Translations under genes and position numbers: made by a program | Shown: positions 45,272-53,803 of the stretch, one piece after another | How positions within the stretch are numbered: position 1 is the first letter of the stretch | Layout of the letters: each line of letters starts with the position of its first letter | Source: Achromobacter pulmonis | Lineage (GTDB): Bacteria; Pseudomonadota; Gammaproteobacteria; Burkholderiales; Burkholderiaceae_B | Assembly: GCF_902859765.1 (NCBI RefSeq) | Contig: NZ_CADIJV010000008.1 | Coordinates: 1-64,000, forward strand | Direction of reading: 5' to 3' | Length of the DNA: 64,000 nucleotides | Notes under the pieces: model-generated | Told to the model about the DNA's origin: nothing | Databases searched by the model: none | What the model saw: the letters and a program-made list of their open reading frames with translations, nothing else

Positions 45272-46255
45272 TCAATCCACCGAGATATTCTTCTTGCGGA
45301 TGACCACGCCCCAGTTCTCGTACTCGCGGCGCGCGTAATCGTAGAAGTCGTTCGAGGAACTGCCCATCGGCTGCATGCCTTGCAGCCTGAGCTGCCGGGC
45401 CACCTCGGGCGCTCGCAGCGCCGCCTGGATCGCGCCGCTGAGCTTGTCGACCACCGCCTTCGGCGTGCCCGCCGGCGCCACCACGCCCTGCCAGGCGGTG
45501 GCCTCCAGCGGCGGCCCGCCGGCCTCGCCGAAAGTCGGCACATCCGGCAACTGTTCCGAACGCGCGTTCGCGGGCACCGCGATGGCGCGCAGCTTGCCCG
45601 CCTGGATCAAAGGCCGCGCGGCCGCCAGGTCGGCCATCATCAGCGGCACCACGCCCGCCGCCACGTCCTGCAAGGCCGGCGGCGTGCCTTTGTACGGAAT
45701 CGCGGTGGCCTTGGCGCCGAACAGCGACAGGAACAGCTCCATCGCCAGGTGGTGCGGACTGCCCACGCCCAGCGAGGCGTAGCTGGCCGACTTGTCGTCC
45801 GACAGGTACGCCATCACCTCCGGCAGGTTCTTCAGATCGGAAGCCGGCGAGGCCACCAGCACGATCGGCAGTGCCACCAGCGTCGAGACCGGCCTCAGAT
45901 CCTTCCAGGGGTCATAAGGCAGTTGCTTGTACAGCCACGGGTTCAAGGCCAGCGTGCTCATGCCCGCAGTCATCAGCGTATAGCCATCGGGCGCGGCGCG
46001 CGCGGTTTCCTGGGCCGCCACGATGGTGGCCGCCCCGGGCCGGTTCTCCACCACCACCGGCTGGCCCAGCGTCTGGCTCACATGTTTGGCGACGATGCGG
46101 GTGGCCAGATCGCTGCCGCCGCCGGCGCTGAATGGCACCAGCCAGCGGATCGGACGGTCGGGGAATTCGCCGGCCAGCGCGGGCGCGGCGTGCGCGGCGA
46201 ATGCCGCCACGGCCGCGGCGCCCAGCACGCGGCGCATGAAGCCTCTTCTGGACAT
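45272..46255 (-). CDS. Bug/TctC-family periplasmic solute-binding protein with a Tat-like signal
   Basis: A 327-residue receptor. The N-terminus MSRRGFMRRVLGAAAVAAFAA has a twin-arginine pattern (S-R-R-G-F-M), so export may be by Tat. The body begins EFPDRPIRWLVPFSAGGGSDLATRI and has ENRPGAATIVAAQETARAAPDGYT, both Bug hallmarks. ATG 46255 is preceded by AGGAGA. Directly upstream on the same strand is a hydroxypyruvate-isomerase-like gene, so the ligand may be a sugar acid or hydroxy acid. Confidence 0.87.
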   Translation of the reverse strand: MSRRGFMRRVLGAAAVAAFAAHAAPALAGEFPDRPIRWLVPFSAGGGSDLATRIVAKHVSQTLGQPVVVENRPGAATIVAAQETARAAPDGYTLMTAGMSTLALNPWLYKQLPYDPWKDLRPVSTLVALPIVLVASPASDLKNLPEVMAYLSDDKSASYASLGVGSPHHLAMELFLSLFGAKATAIPYKGTPPALQDVAAGVVPLMMADLAAARPLIQAGKLRAIAVPANARSEQLPDVPTFGEAGGPPLEATAWQGVVAPAGTPKAVVDKLSGAIQAALRAPEVARQLRLQGMQPMGSSSNDFYDYARREYENWGVVIRKKNISVD

Positions 46256-46373
46256 GGGGTTGTCTCCTGGTGTTCTTGATTTAATTAACATATTAACTAT
46301 ATTTTTGGCGCGACGCGACAGCCGCGATCACGGTCATGACGCGCCGGCACGAAAGCGACCGGAACCCACGCGC

Positions 46374-47159
46374 TCAGGCGCGCGCCGCGGCCAGCCAGCC
46401 CAGGCCGGCGCGGGTGCCGGCGGCGGGACGGTACTCGCAGCCGATCCAGCCGGTGTAGTCCAGCTCGCGCAGCACCTGGAAAATCCAGCCGTAATCCAGC
46501 TCGCCCCGATCGGGTTCCTGGCGCAGCGGCACGCCGGCGATCTGCAGGTGCCCAACCCGCCCGGTGGGCAGGTACTGACGCAAGCGGGCGGTGACATCGC
46601 CCTCGACGATCTGGCAGTGGTACAGGTCCATCTGCACTTTCAGGTTGGGCGCGTTGACCGCCTGCACCACCTGGTGGGCCTCGTCCTGACGATTGAGGAA
46701 ATAGCCGGGAATGTCGCGCGTGTTGATGGGTTCGATCAGCAGCGTCACGCCCGCCGGGCGCGCCTGGCGCGCGGCCCAGTCCAGGTTCTCGCGGTAGCAG
46801 TCCAGCATGGGCGCGCGCGCCACGCCCTCGGGCGCCACGCCGGCCATCACATGCACCTGGGCACAGGCCAGCGCGGCGGCATAGTCCAACGCCTGCTCGA
46901 TGCCGGCGCGAAATTCGGCCTGGCGCCCGGGCAAGGCGGCCAGGCCCCGCTCGCCGCGCGCGGTCACGCCGGGCGGCGCGTTGAACAATACCTGCGACAC
47001 CCCCGCGTCATCCATGCGCGCGCGCACGGAAGCGGCGGGCGCTTCGTAGGGAAACATGCATTCAACCGCCGCGAAGCCATCGGCGGCCGCGGCCGCATAG
47101 CGGTCCAGGAACGCATGTTCCTGGTACATCATCGACAGATTGGCGGCGAACTTCAGCAT
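46374..47159 (-). CDS. hydroxypyruvate isomerase / 2-oxo-tetronate isomerase family protein
   Basis: A 261-residue TIM-barrel isomerase. Motifs are [18 protein letters not shown] at the start, [41 protein letters not shown] (Glu metal ligand), [13 protein letters not shown] and HLQIAGVP with GELDY, and [14 protein letters not shown] at the end. It is a clear paralogue of the OtnI protein at 56939-57730; both share the same block order. It is upstream of a Bug receptor after 118 bases, with an AT-rich TTAATTAACATATTAAC stretch between. Hyi or OtnI activity cannot be separated by eye. Confidence 0.85.
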   Translation of the reverse strand: MLKFAANLSMMYQEHAFLDRYAAAAADGFAAVECMFPYEAPAASVRARMDDAGVSQVLFNAPPGVTARGERGLAALPGRQAEFRAGIEQALDYAAALACAQVHVMAGVAPEGVARAPMLDCYRENLDWAARQARPAGVTLLIEPINTRDIPGYFLNRQDEAHQVVQAVNAPNLKVQMDLYHCQIVEGDVTARLRQYLPTGRVGHLQIAGVPLRQEPDRGELDYGWIFQVLRELDYTGWIGCEYRPAAGTRAGLGWLAAARA

Positions 47160-47232
47160 GGCGCACTCCGGGGCGGGCGGGATGGCGGGAACTTAGCACA
47201 TCCCTCGGCCCGCGCAGTCCGGCCGCGCCGCC

Positions 47233-49362
47233 TCAATAGGTCAGGCGCATACCCAGCATCACGCTGCGCCCGGGCAGCGGCGCCACCGACGAAATGAACG
47301 AGGCGTGGTTGTAGGCCAGCTTGTTCAGCAGATTGGTGCCGCGCAGGTAGACCTCGTAGCCCGTGGCGCCATAGCGGCCGCGATAGGCCACCACCGCATT
47401 GACCATGTTGTAGCCCGGCGTGCTGCTTTCATAGGCAGCGATATCCTTCTGCGAAAACACGCGCGCATACTCGACGCCGCCCGACCACTGCTGCCACTTG
47501 ACGTTGCCGCGCAGACCGGCGCGCGCCGCCGGGATGCGCGGCAGGTTGCCGTCGCCGCCGGTCAGCTTGCCGCGCACGTAGTCGCCGAACACCGCCGCCG
47601 AAAACACCGGCGTGAACTGGTGCCGCAGCTCGCCTTCGACGCCGGTGAACTCGGCGTCGCGCTGGGTGTACTCGATCAGGCGGAAGTCCTCGTAGCGGTC
47701 CAGCGTATTGGCGTAGATGTAGTTCTTGACGCGATTGTGGAACACGCTGGCCGAGAAGGTCGTGTCGCCCGCATGCTTGCGCAGGGTCAGGTCGATATTG
47801 TGCGAGGTCTCGCGGCCCAGGCCCGAGTTGCCCAGTTCATAGGTATTGGTGGCCAAGTGCACGCCATCGGCGTACAGCTCCTGCGCGGTCGGCAGGCGCT
47901 GCGAACGCGACAGCGACAGGGCCACGGAGTACTGCGGCGCGAAGTCCCAGATGGCGGCAGCCGACAGCGAGGTGCCCGACAGGCTGCTGCGCGAGGCGCC
48001 GCCGGACGGCGCGATGCGCTGCCAGTCCTGGCGCGCACCGACCTCGAAACGCCAGTCGTTCAGCTGGTACTCCTCCAGCACGAACAGGCCGTTCGAACGC
48101 GTGCGGCTGCGCGGCAGGAAGGCTTCCTCGCCGTCGGCGCGGAAGTCGCTGTAGGCGTTCTGCAGCCCGATTACGCCGCGCCAGCCGGCCACCGGCTTGT
48201 GCTGCAATTCCACGCGCAGGTCGTAGCCCTTGTTCTTGAAGCGGGTGCCGACCTGGCCGCCCTCGATCTCGTCGTGCTGGTAGTCGGTCAGGCCGCCGCG
48301 CACGCGGATCTTCTCGAAACCGGCGAACGGGTCCTGGTATTCGGCGCGCAGGTCCAGGCGGTTGCTGCGCAGTTTGACGTAGGGCACGCCGCCATGTTCG
48401 TGATCGTGGTCATGGTCGTGGCCTTCCTCGCCTTCTTCGTCATGATCATGGTCATGGCCGCCGCAATGCAGGTGCGTGCCGTGCGGATGGCAGCCTTCGT
48501 ATTCGTGATTGTGGCCGGGCAGGCCGTACTTGCTTTCCAGGTGCGTGAAGGCCAGGCCGACATAGCCGCGCGGCGTGATCCACGACATACCGACCGTGCC
48601 CTGCGAGGACTCGCTGTACGACCCCGCCAGTTTGCCGCCGGGCCAGTCCGGCACGTCGTAGTCGCTGGTGCGCCGCTTCATGCCCTCGACCCGCACCGCA
48701 AACTGCCCTTGGCCGGCGGTAATGCCGACCGCGCCCGCGCGCTCCTTGGTGCCGGTGGCGCCGCGCAGCTCGGCTTCCATCTCCACGCCCTTCTCCGGCA
48801 CGGCGGTGGGAATCTTCTTGTCCACCACGTTCACCACGCCACCGATCGCGCCGCCGCCGTACAGCAGCGTGGCCGGGCCGCGCAGCACCTCGATGCGCTC
48901 GGCCAGCAGCGGCTCCACCGTCACCGCGTGGTCGGGCGAAATGCCGGACGCGTCCATCACCTCGGAACCGTCGGACAGCACCTTGACGCGCGGCGCGGTC
49001 TGGCCACGGATCACGGGCCGGCTGGCGCCGCCGCCGAAGGTATCGCTGTTCACGCCCGGCAGGCTCTTGAGGGTCTCGCCCAGCGTGCCGGCGCGGCGCT
49101 CGATCAGTTCATCGCCTTCCAGCACGGAAGCCGGCAGCATGGTGCTGTTCAGGTCCAGGCCCAGCGGATTGGCCGACACCGTGATCGGCGCCAGCGTGCG
49201 GCTGCGCGATGCATCGGCTTCGGTCTCGGCCTGCGCCACCGGCGCGGCCAGCATCAGGGAACAAACCAGGGGTTTGAGCGCCCGCGTGCCGCGCATCCCC
49301 CCTGCCCGCGCCGTGCCACGCCTTCCCCGCCACCCCTGCTTTCCCTGCATCTTGCTTGCCAT
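47233..49362 (-). CDS. znuD: TonB-dependent outer-membrane receptor, ZnuD-like, with His-rich loop
   Basis: A 709-residue receptor. After a signal peptide ending AQA-ETEAD come the plug domain (LPGVNSDTFGGGASRPVIRGQ, ERIEVLRGPATLLYGGGAIGGVVNVVD) and a beta barrel ending in the aromatic-terminated GMRLTY. Residues 284-324 form a loop with about seventeen His and many Asp/Glu residues plus two Cys, a metal-catching segment typical of the zinc receptor ZnuD. A 12-bp inverted repeat lies 15-54 bases upstream, suggesting Zur control. GAGGT precedes the ATG; Met23 is an alternative start. Confidence 0.87.
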   Translation of the reverse strand: MASKMQGKQGWRGRRGTARAGGMRGTRALKPLVCSLMLAAPVAQAETEADASRSRTLAPITVSANPLGLDLNSTMLPASVLEGDELIERRAGTLGETLKSLPGVNSDTFGGGASRPVIRGQTAPRVKVLSDGSEVMDASGISPDHAVTVEPLLAERIEVLRGPATLLYGGGAIGGVVNVVDKKIPTAVPEKGVEMEAELRGATGTKERAGAVGITAGQGQFAVRVEGMKRRTSDYDVPDWPGGKLAGSYSESSQGTVGMSWITPRGYVGLAFTHLESKYGLPGHNHEYEGCHPHGTHLHCGGHDHDHDEEGEEGHDHDHDHEHGGVPYVKLRSNRLDLRAEYQDPFAGFEKIRVRGGLTDYQHDEIEGGQVGTRFKNKGYDLRVELQHKPVAGWRGVIGLQNAYSDFRADGEEAFLPRSRTRSNGLFVLEEYQLNDWRFEVGARQDWQRIAPSGGASRSSLSGTSLSAAAIWDFAPQYSVALSLSRSQRLPTAQELYADGVHLATNTYELGNSGLGRETSHNIDLTLRKHAGDTTFSASVFHNRVKNYIYANTLDRYEDFRLIEYTQRDAEFTGVEGELRHQFTPVFSAAVFGDYVRGKLTGGDGNLPRIPAARAGLRGNVKWQQWSGGVEYARVFSQKDIAAYESSTPGYNMVNAVVAYRGRYGATGYEVYLRGTNLLNKLAYNHASFISSVAPLPGRSVMLGMRLTY

Positions 49363-49376
49363 TTTTTACCTCTTGG

Positions 49377-49416
49377 ATGTTATATCATTACAAAAAACTG
49401 AAAGATGATATAACAT
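49377..49416 (-). promoter_or_regulatory. candidate Zur site of znuD
   Basis: ATGTTATATCAT (49377-49388) and ATGATATAACAT (49405-49416) are perfect inverted repeats 16 bases apart in an AT-rich patch. GTTATA/TATAAC half-sites resemble proteobacterial Zur boxes. The site overlaps the probable promoter, as expected for zinc repression. Confidence 0.65.
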
Positions 49417-49467
49417 CTCAATGACAATGCAAGCCGATCCGTGGCGGATCGGCCCTGCCGGCCGGCG

Positions 49468-50559
49468 TCAGTCCGCCGCCAGGCCCAGCACGGCTTGCAG
49501 CACCGCCACGCGGCTCTGCCCGAGCACCGCGCCATGCCAGTCCGGCGCGTCGCAATAGAACGCCTCCAGCGTGGCGCGCAGGATCTGGTCACGCAATGCC
49601 GGCGGGGCATCGGGATGCGCGCGCAGCCAATTGCGGCCCCGCAACGCGTCCACCACCTGCTCGGACGGCTGTGTGCCGTATTCCAGCGCCATCAGCGTCG
49701 GCACCGCGTCCGGGCAGGCCTGGTACATCAGGCCCGCCAGGTGCCCGGTGATGTCCACCGAGGCCGACGTGCCCTGGTACGGCACGGCGATGTCGGCGCC
49801 CCACCATTGGCGCGCGCGCGCCACTTCGGCCTCGTCGCGGCGGCCGGCGTAGATCTTCTCGCCATGGCCGCGCGGCCCCAACCCCGTGTGCACGTCGATC
49901 CAGCCGATCTGCCTGTATGCGGCCGCATGCTCCTGGAGGATGCGGCGCAGGTTCGACAGCGAGGCGGCCGGGCGGTCGCCGCCATAGAACAGGCCATCGG
50001 CATGCGTGTATTGCCCGCGGGTGACGGCCTGCTTGAAGGCCGGCAGGCCGTTTCCGGCGATGTAGGCGGCGATCTGCTCGCGGTTGCTGTCCGACGGCGG
50101 CCACTGCTCGGGCAGCAGCAATTCGTGGATGCGCCCGTACTCCGGATTGGCCGGCAACGGCTGCCCGTCAAAGGGCTGCGCGTTGCGGTTCAGGTCGACA
50201 TTGCCTTCGTCGGTGCGCGCGAGCCACGAGAAGCCATGCGGATTCACCGCATGCACCAGCAGCAGCGCCACGCCGGCCAGGCGCGCGCGCTCCAGCATCT
50301 CGGCGTCATCCAACAGCGCCAGCTGGCAACCCGAACCACAGAAGCCTTCCACGCCGTGGGTCGCGGACGTCATGATCAGCAGCCGCGTGGCATCCTGGTC
50401 GCCGATCAGCGCCACATCGGTGGCAAGATCCTCGCCCTCGCGCCCCTTGGGCGCGATCGGATAGGACTCGAACTGCGTGGCCAGCGGCCGGGCCGCGGCG
50501 GCAAAGCGCGCCCGCGCCTCGGCGTAGCTGCGGGAAAAATAGGGCGTAGCGGATTGCAT
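49468..50559 (-). CDS. DUF2817 / M14-like metallocarboxypeptidase family protein
   Basis: A 363-residue protein. The HxxE zinc motif is in SATHGVEGFCGSG (H68, E71), a second His lies in WIDVHTGLGPRG, and NPHGFSW plus DLNRNAQPFDG contain the conserved NPxG and NRN segments of the family. LMALEYGTQP may supply the catalytic Glu. No signal peptide is visible, so it is probably cytoplasmic. It overlaps the upstream transporter gene by one base (TGATG), so the two work together: uptake followed by hydrolysis of an amide or peptide. Substrate unknown. Confidence 0.78.
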   Translation of the reverse strand: MQSATPYFSRSYAEARARFAAAARPLATQFESYPIAPKGREGEDLATDVALIGDQDATRLLIMTSATHGVEGFCGSGCQLALLDDAEMLERARLAGVALLLVHAVNPHGFSWLARTDEGNVDLNRNAQPFDGQPLPANPEYGRIHELLLPEQWPPSDSNREQIAAYIAGNGLPAFKQAVTRGQYTHADGLFYGGDRPAASLSNLRRILQEHAAAYRQIGWIDVHTGLGPRGHGEKIYAGRRDEAEVARARQWWGADIAVPYQGTSASVDITGHLAGLMYQACPDAVPTLMALEYGTQPSEQVVDALRGRNWLRAHPDAPPALRDQILRATLEAFYCDAPDWHGAVLGQSRVAVLQAVLGLAAD

Positions 50560-51890
50560 CAGGCCTCCTGGTTGTCGATATCGTCGCCGGTGCGGTCGCG
50601 GATCCAGAACAGCACCACTGTGGAAAGCGCCACCGCCACCATCAGATACCAGGCGGGCGCCATGGGATTGCCGGTCACGTGCAGCAACCAGGTCACGAAG
50701 AACTGGGCAAAGCCGCCGAACACGGAAATCCCCAGGCCGTACACCACCGACATGCCGGTGGTGCGCACGGATTTCGGGAACAATTCAGGCAACATGGTGA
50801 TGCCGGGCGCCGATTGCAGCGCCAGCAGGATCGACAGCAGCGCCACCACCAGCATCAGCCGCGCGCTGCTGGGCGCGGCGATCAGCCATTCGAAACACGG
50901 CAGCAGCACCGCCACCGTCGTCACCCTCGACCAGAAGATCACGCGCTTGCGTCCCACCCGGTCGGCCAGCTTGCCGACCAGCGGCGCGAACAGGAAGCCC
51001 ACCGCCCCCACCACCACGCTGGCCGACAGGGTCGAGGTCGCCGGCAGCCCCAGTTCGCGGTGCGCGTACGACGGCATGTAGAAGCCGATGATCTGCGCGC
51101 ACACCATGCCGCCGATCATCAGCAGGATGCCTTTGGCGACTTCGGTCTTGTGTTCGGCGAAGATGCGGCGCAGCGGCTGGTGGCCGGCGGCGCGCGGCCG
51201 GCGCGCATCCGGCTCATCGGCGTGCAGCGTCTCTTCCAGATTGCGGCGGATATAGGCGCCCACCGGCACCGTCAGGATGCCGATCACGAACGGCACGCGC
51301 CAGCCCCAGGCCTGCATCTGCTCGGCGGTCAGCGCGGCGGTCAACGTCCCCACCACGACGGCGCCCAGCGCCACGCCAAGCGACTGGCTGCCGAACTGCC
51401 AGCTGGAATAGAACCCGCGCCGCGACGGCGGCGCATGCTCGACCAACAGCGTGGTCGAGGCGCCCACCTCGCCGCCGGCGGCAAAGCCCTGGATCAGCCG
51501 CGCCAGCACCATCATCACCGGCCCCAGCGCCCCCATTTGCGCATGGGTCGGCGCCGCCGCGATCAGCGCGCAGCCCAGCCCCATCAGCCACAACGTCAAG
51601 GTCATGGCGGCGCGGCGGCCGTGGCGGTCGGCGTAGGAGCCGATCAGCATGCCGCCCACCGGCCGCATCAGGAAGCCGACGCCGAAGGTGGCCGTGGTCA
51701 GCAGCAATTGCCCGTAGCTGGAGGCCGCCGGAAAGAACAGCGGCCCGATGACCAGCATCAGGAAGGTGAAGACGGTGAAGTCGAAGAACTCCAGCGCGTT
51801 GCCGATGGTGGTGCCGGCGATGACCCGCCGGCGCATGGATGGCGTATGCAGGCTGCGCGCGCTGGCGCCGGCCGCGATGGCGATGGACAT
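50559..51890 (-). CDS. MFS transporter, metabolite:H+ symporter (MHS) family
   Basis: A 443-residue, twelve-helix carrier. MHS-family signs are RRVIAGTTIGNALEFFDFTVFTF at the start, the GSYADRHGRRAAM loop (MFS motif A), RLIQGFAAGGEVGASTTLLVEHAPPSRRGFYSSWQFGSQ, and KLADRVGRKRVIF in the second half. Relatives carry shikimate, alpha-ketoglutarate or proline betaine. It is divergent from a LysR regulator 201 bases away and coupled to the DUF2817 hydrolase. Confidence 0.88.
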   Translation of the reverse strand: MSIAIAAGASARSLHTPSMRRRVIAGTTIGNALEFFDFTVFTFLMLVIGPLFFPAASSYGQLLLTTATFGVGFLMRPVGGMLIGSYADRHGRRAAMTLTLWLMGLGCALIAAAPTHAQMGALGPVMMVLARLIQGFAAGGEVGASTTLLVEHAPPSRRGFYSSWQFGSQSLGVALGAVVVGTLTAALTAEQMQAWGWRVPFVIGILTVPVGAYIRRNLEETLHADEPDARRPRAAGHQPLRRIFAEHKTEVAKGILLMIGGMVCAQIIGFYMPSYAHRELGLPATSTLSASVVVGAVGFLFAPLVGKLADRVGRKRVIFWSRVTTVAVLLPCFEWLIAAPSSARLMLVVALLSILLALQSAPGITMLPELFPKSVRTTGMSVVYGLGISVFGGFAQFFVTWLLHVTGNPMAPAWYLMVAVALSTVVLFWIRDRTGDDIDNQEA

Positions 51891-52091
51891 GTGTTCCCCT
51901 TGATATCGGATCTGTATGCCGGCCCGTGTTTCCGGAAGCCGTGCCAGGCCCGCCCATTCCGGAGCGGGCGCGGCCGGCGCGCCGCAGCCGGAAGCGGCGG
52001 GTGCTAGTGAATATACGGATGGCCGCCGAAACGCGAAAGACAGTATTTTTGCTGCGGTGATGACTTTTGCTTATACCCCTTGCCCGCGCCC

Positions 52092-53000
52092 ATGAACTTG
52101 CGCCAGTTGCGCGCCTTCGTGCTGATCGCCGAACACGGCAGCATCCGCGCCGCCGCGCGCGCCCTGTGCGTGACTCAGCCGGCGGCCACGCGCAGCCTGC
52201 GCGAACTGGAACAGAGCCTGGGCGCCGAACTTGTGCGGCGCAGCGCCAAGGGCGTCGAGCTGACGTCCTACGGCCAGGCCCTGCACAAACGCGCCGTGCT
52301 GATCCTGCAGGAAGCGCGGCGCGCGCAGGAAGACATCGACCAGATGCGCGACGGCGAAGGCGGCACGCTCAACCTGGCCATCAGCTCGTCGGTGCTGCCG
52401 ATCCTGCCGGCCGCGCTGGCGGCGTTCCGCGCCCGCATGCCGCGCGTCGCGGTGGCCTTCCATGAGGTCGCGCCGCCCTACAGCCACGAACAGCTGGAAA
52501 CAGGCCGCTACGACCTGGTGGTGCAGACCGAATACGACGGCGACATCTACGACGGCTTTGCCCGCACCACCCTGTTCACCTTGCCGCTGGCGGTGGGCGC
52601 GCGCGCCGACCACCCCCTGCGCCATGCCACCGATCTGGCCGAACTGCGCGACCTGCTGTGGTTGATGCCCGGCAATACGCAGACGCCCACCAACCTGCTG
52701 CGCCTGGCCTACACGGAACGCGGCCTGCCGCCGCCCGCAGACGTGATCCCTTGCCAGTCCATCGCCATCGCCCTGGCGATCCTGGGGCAGAGCGACGCCG
52801 TGGGTTTTTTCGTGCGCAATGGCCTGCACCGCGTGCTCGCGCCCACGTCCTTGTGCATCCTGCCGCTGGCGCACCCGCTGCCGGCGGCGCGGGTGTCGAT
52901 CCTGACGCGGGCCGATTCGCCGCCGACGCCGGCCGCGCAGTTTTTCATCGACTGCCTGAACCGCGCGCGCGCGGCGGCCGGAACCGGCGGGTTATCATGA
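52092..53000 (+). CDS. LysR-family regulator
   Basis: A 302-residue regulator. The helix-turn-helix is MNLRQLRAFVLIAEHGSIRAAARALCVTQPAATRSLRELEQ in the first 45 residues (read in pieces); the rest is the LysR effector domain. ATG 52092 is chosen over TTG 52080. It is divergent from the MHS transporter and DUF2817 hydrolase, which it probably controls. The 201-base gap has direct TTTTTGCT/CTTTTGCT repeats near 52048-52070 but no clear palindrome. Confidence 0.87.
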   Translation: MNLRQLRAFVLIAEHGSIRAAARALCVTQPAATRSLRELEQSLGAELVRRSAKGVELTSYGQALHKRAVLILQEARRAQEDIDQMRDGEGGTLNLAISSSVLPILPAALAAFRARMPRVAVAFHEVAPPYSHEQLETGRYDLVVQTEYDGDIYDGFARTTLFTLPLAVGARADHPLRHATDLAELRDLLWLMPGNTQTPTNLLRLAYTERGLPPPADVIPCQSIAIALAILGQSDAVGFFVRNGLHRVLAPTSLCILPLAHPLPAARVSILTRADSPPTPAAQFFIDCLNRARAAAGTGGLS

Positions 53001-53049
53001 AGCCCCTGTTCCGAGGCGGCGCCGCGCCCCGCTTTCACGGCCCCATGCC

Positions 53050-53757
53050 ATGGCCTTTCCCCGACTCCACACCCCCCCCACGCTGACCGACACGGTGGCC
53101 AAGCAGTTGCTCGCCGAGATCGACGCGGGCCGCGTGCAGCCTGGCGAAAAACTGCCCACCGAAACCCGCCTGGCCGAGCAGTTCGGCGTCAGCCGCACCG
53201 TCATCCGCGAAGCGGTGTCACGGCTGCGCCAGGACGGCATCGTCGAGGCGCGCCAAGGCAGCGGCGTGTTCGTCACCGGCCAAGGCGGCAACCGCGCGCT
53301 GCGCATCGACGCGGCGGAACTCGACTCGCTGGACGCGGTACTGCACATCGTCGAACTGCGCCGCGCGCTGGAAACCGAAATCGCGGCGCAGGCGGCGGCG
53401 CACCGCGGCAAACGCGACATGGCGGCCATCGACCAGGCGCTGGCCGCCATCACCACGGCGGTCGACAACGGCGGCGACGGCGTCACTGAAGACGTGGCCT
53501 TCCACCGCAGCATCGCCCGCGCCACCGGCAATCCGTATTTCCTCGCCACCCTGGCCTTCGTCAGCCAGTATCTCGAAGCCGCCACCCGCGTCACGCGCGG
53601 CAACGAGGCGCGTCACGCCGACCAGATGCGCGCGGTGCTGCGTGAGCACGAAGCCATTGTCGACGCCATCCGGCGCCAGGACGCGGAAGCGGCGCGCGAA
53701 GCCGCCCGCATCCACATGGTCAACGCCGCCAAGCGACTGCGCCAGGCGCATCGCTGA
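53050..53757 (+). CDS. GntR-family regulator, FadR/FCD subfamily, likely of the erythronate/threonate operon
   Basis: A 235-residue regulator. The winged helix (residues 15-75) has KLPTETRLAEQFGVSRTVIREAVSRLRQDGIVEARQGSGVFV; the FCD domain has ELRRALETEIAAQAA, VAFHRSIARATGNPYF and HEAIVDAIRRQD, supplying the metal-binding His residues. It is convergent with the otnK end of the otn operon. GntR regulators of this type usually accompany tetronate operons. Its binding site was not identified with certainty. Confidence 0.87.
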   Translation: MAFPRLHTPPTLTDTVAKQLLAEIDAGRVQPGEKLPTETRLAEQFGVSRTVIREAVSRLRQDGIVEARQGSGVFVTGQGGNRALRIDAAELDSLDAVLHIVELRRALETEIAAQAAAHRGKRDMAAIDQALAAITTAVDNGGDGVTEDVAFHRSIARATGNPYFLATLAFVSQYLEAATRVTRGNEARHADQMRAVLREHEAIVDAIRRQDAEAAREAARIHMVNAAKRLRQAHR

Positions 53758-53803
53758 ACACGCCGGCCCGCGCAGGCGCGGCGTCCGGACCAGCGGTCGA
53801 TCG

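Noticed and set aside
47305-49401. A 698-codon open frame on the plus strand opposite znuD
   Set aside because: The leftward frame is a full TonB receptor with plug, barrel and terminal aromatic; the opposite frame is repetitive in Ala, Gly, Arg and Val.
50679-52007. A 442-codon plus-strand frame opposite the MHS transporter
   Set aside because: It is rich in His, Gln and Arg without domains, typical of the antisense of a membrane protein.
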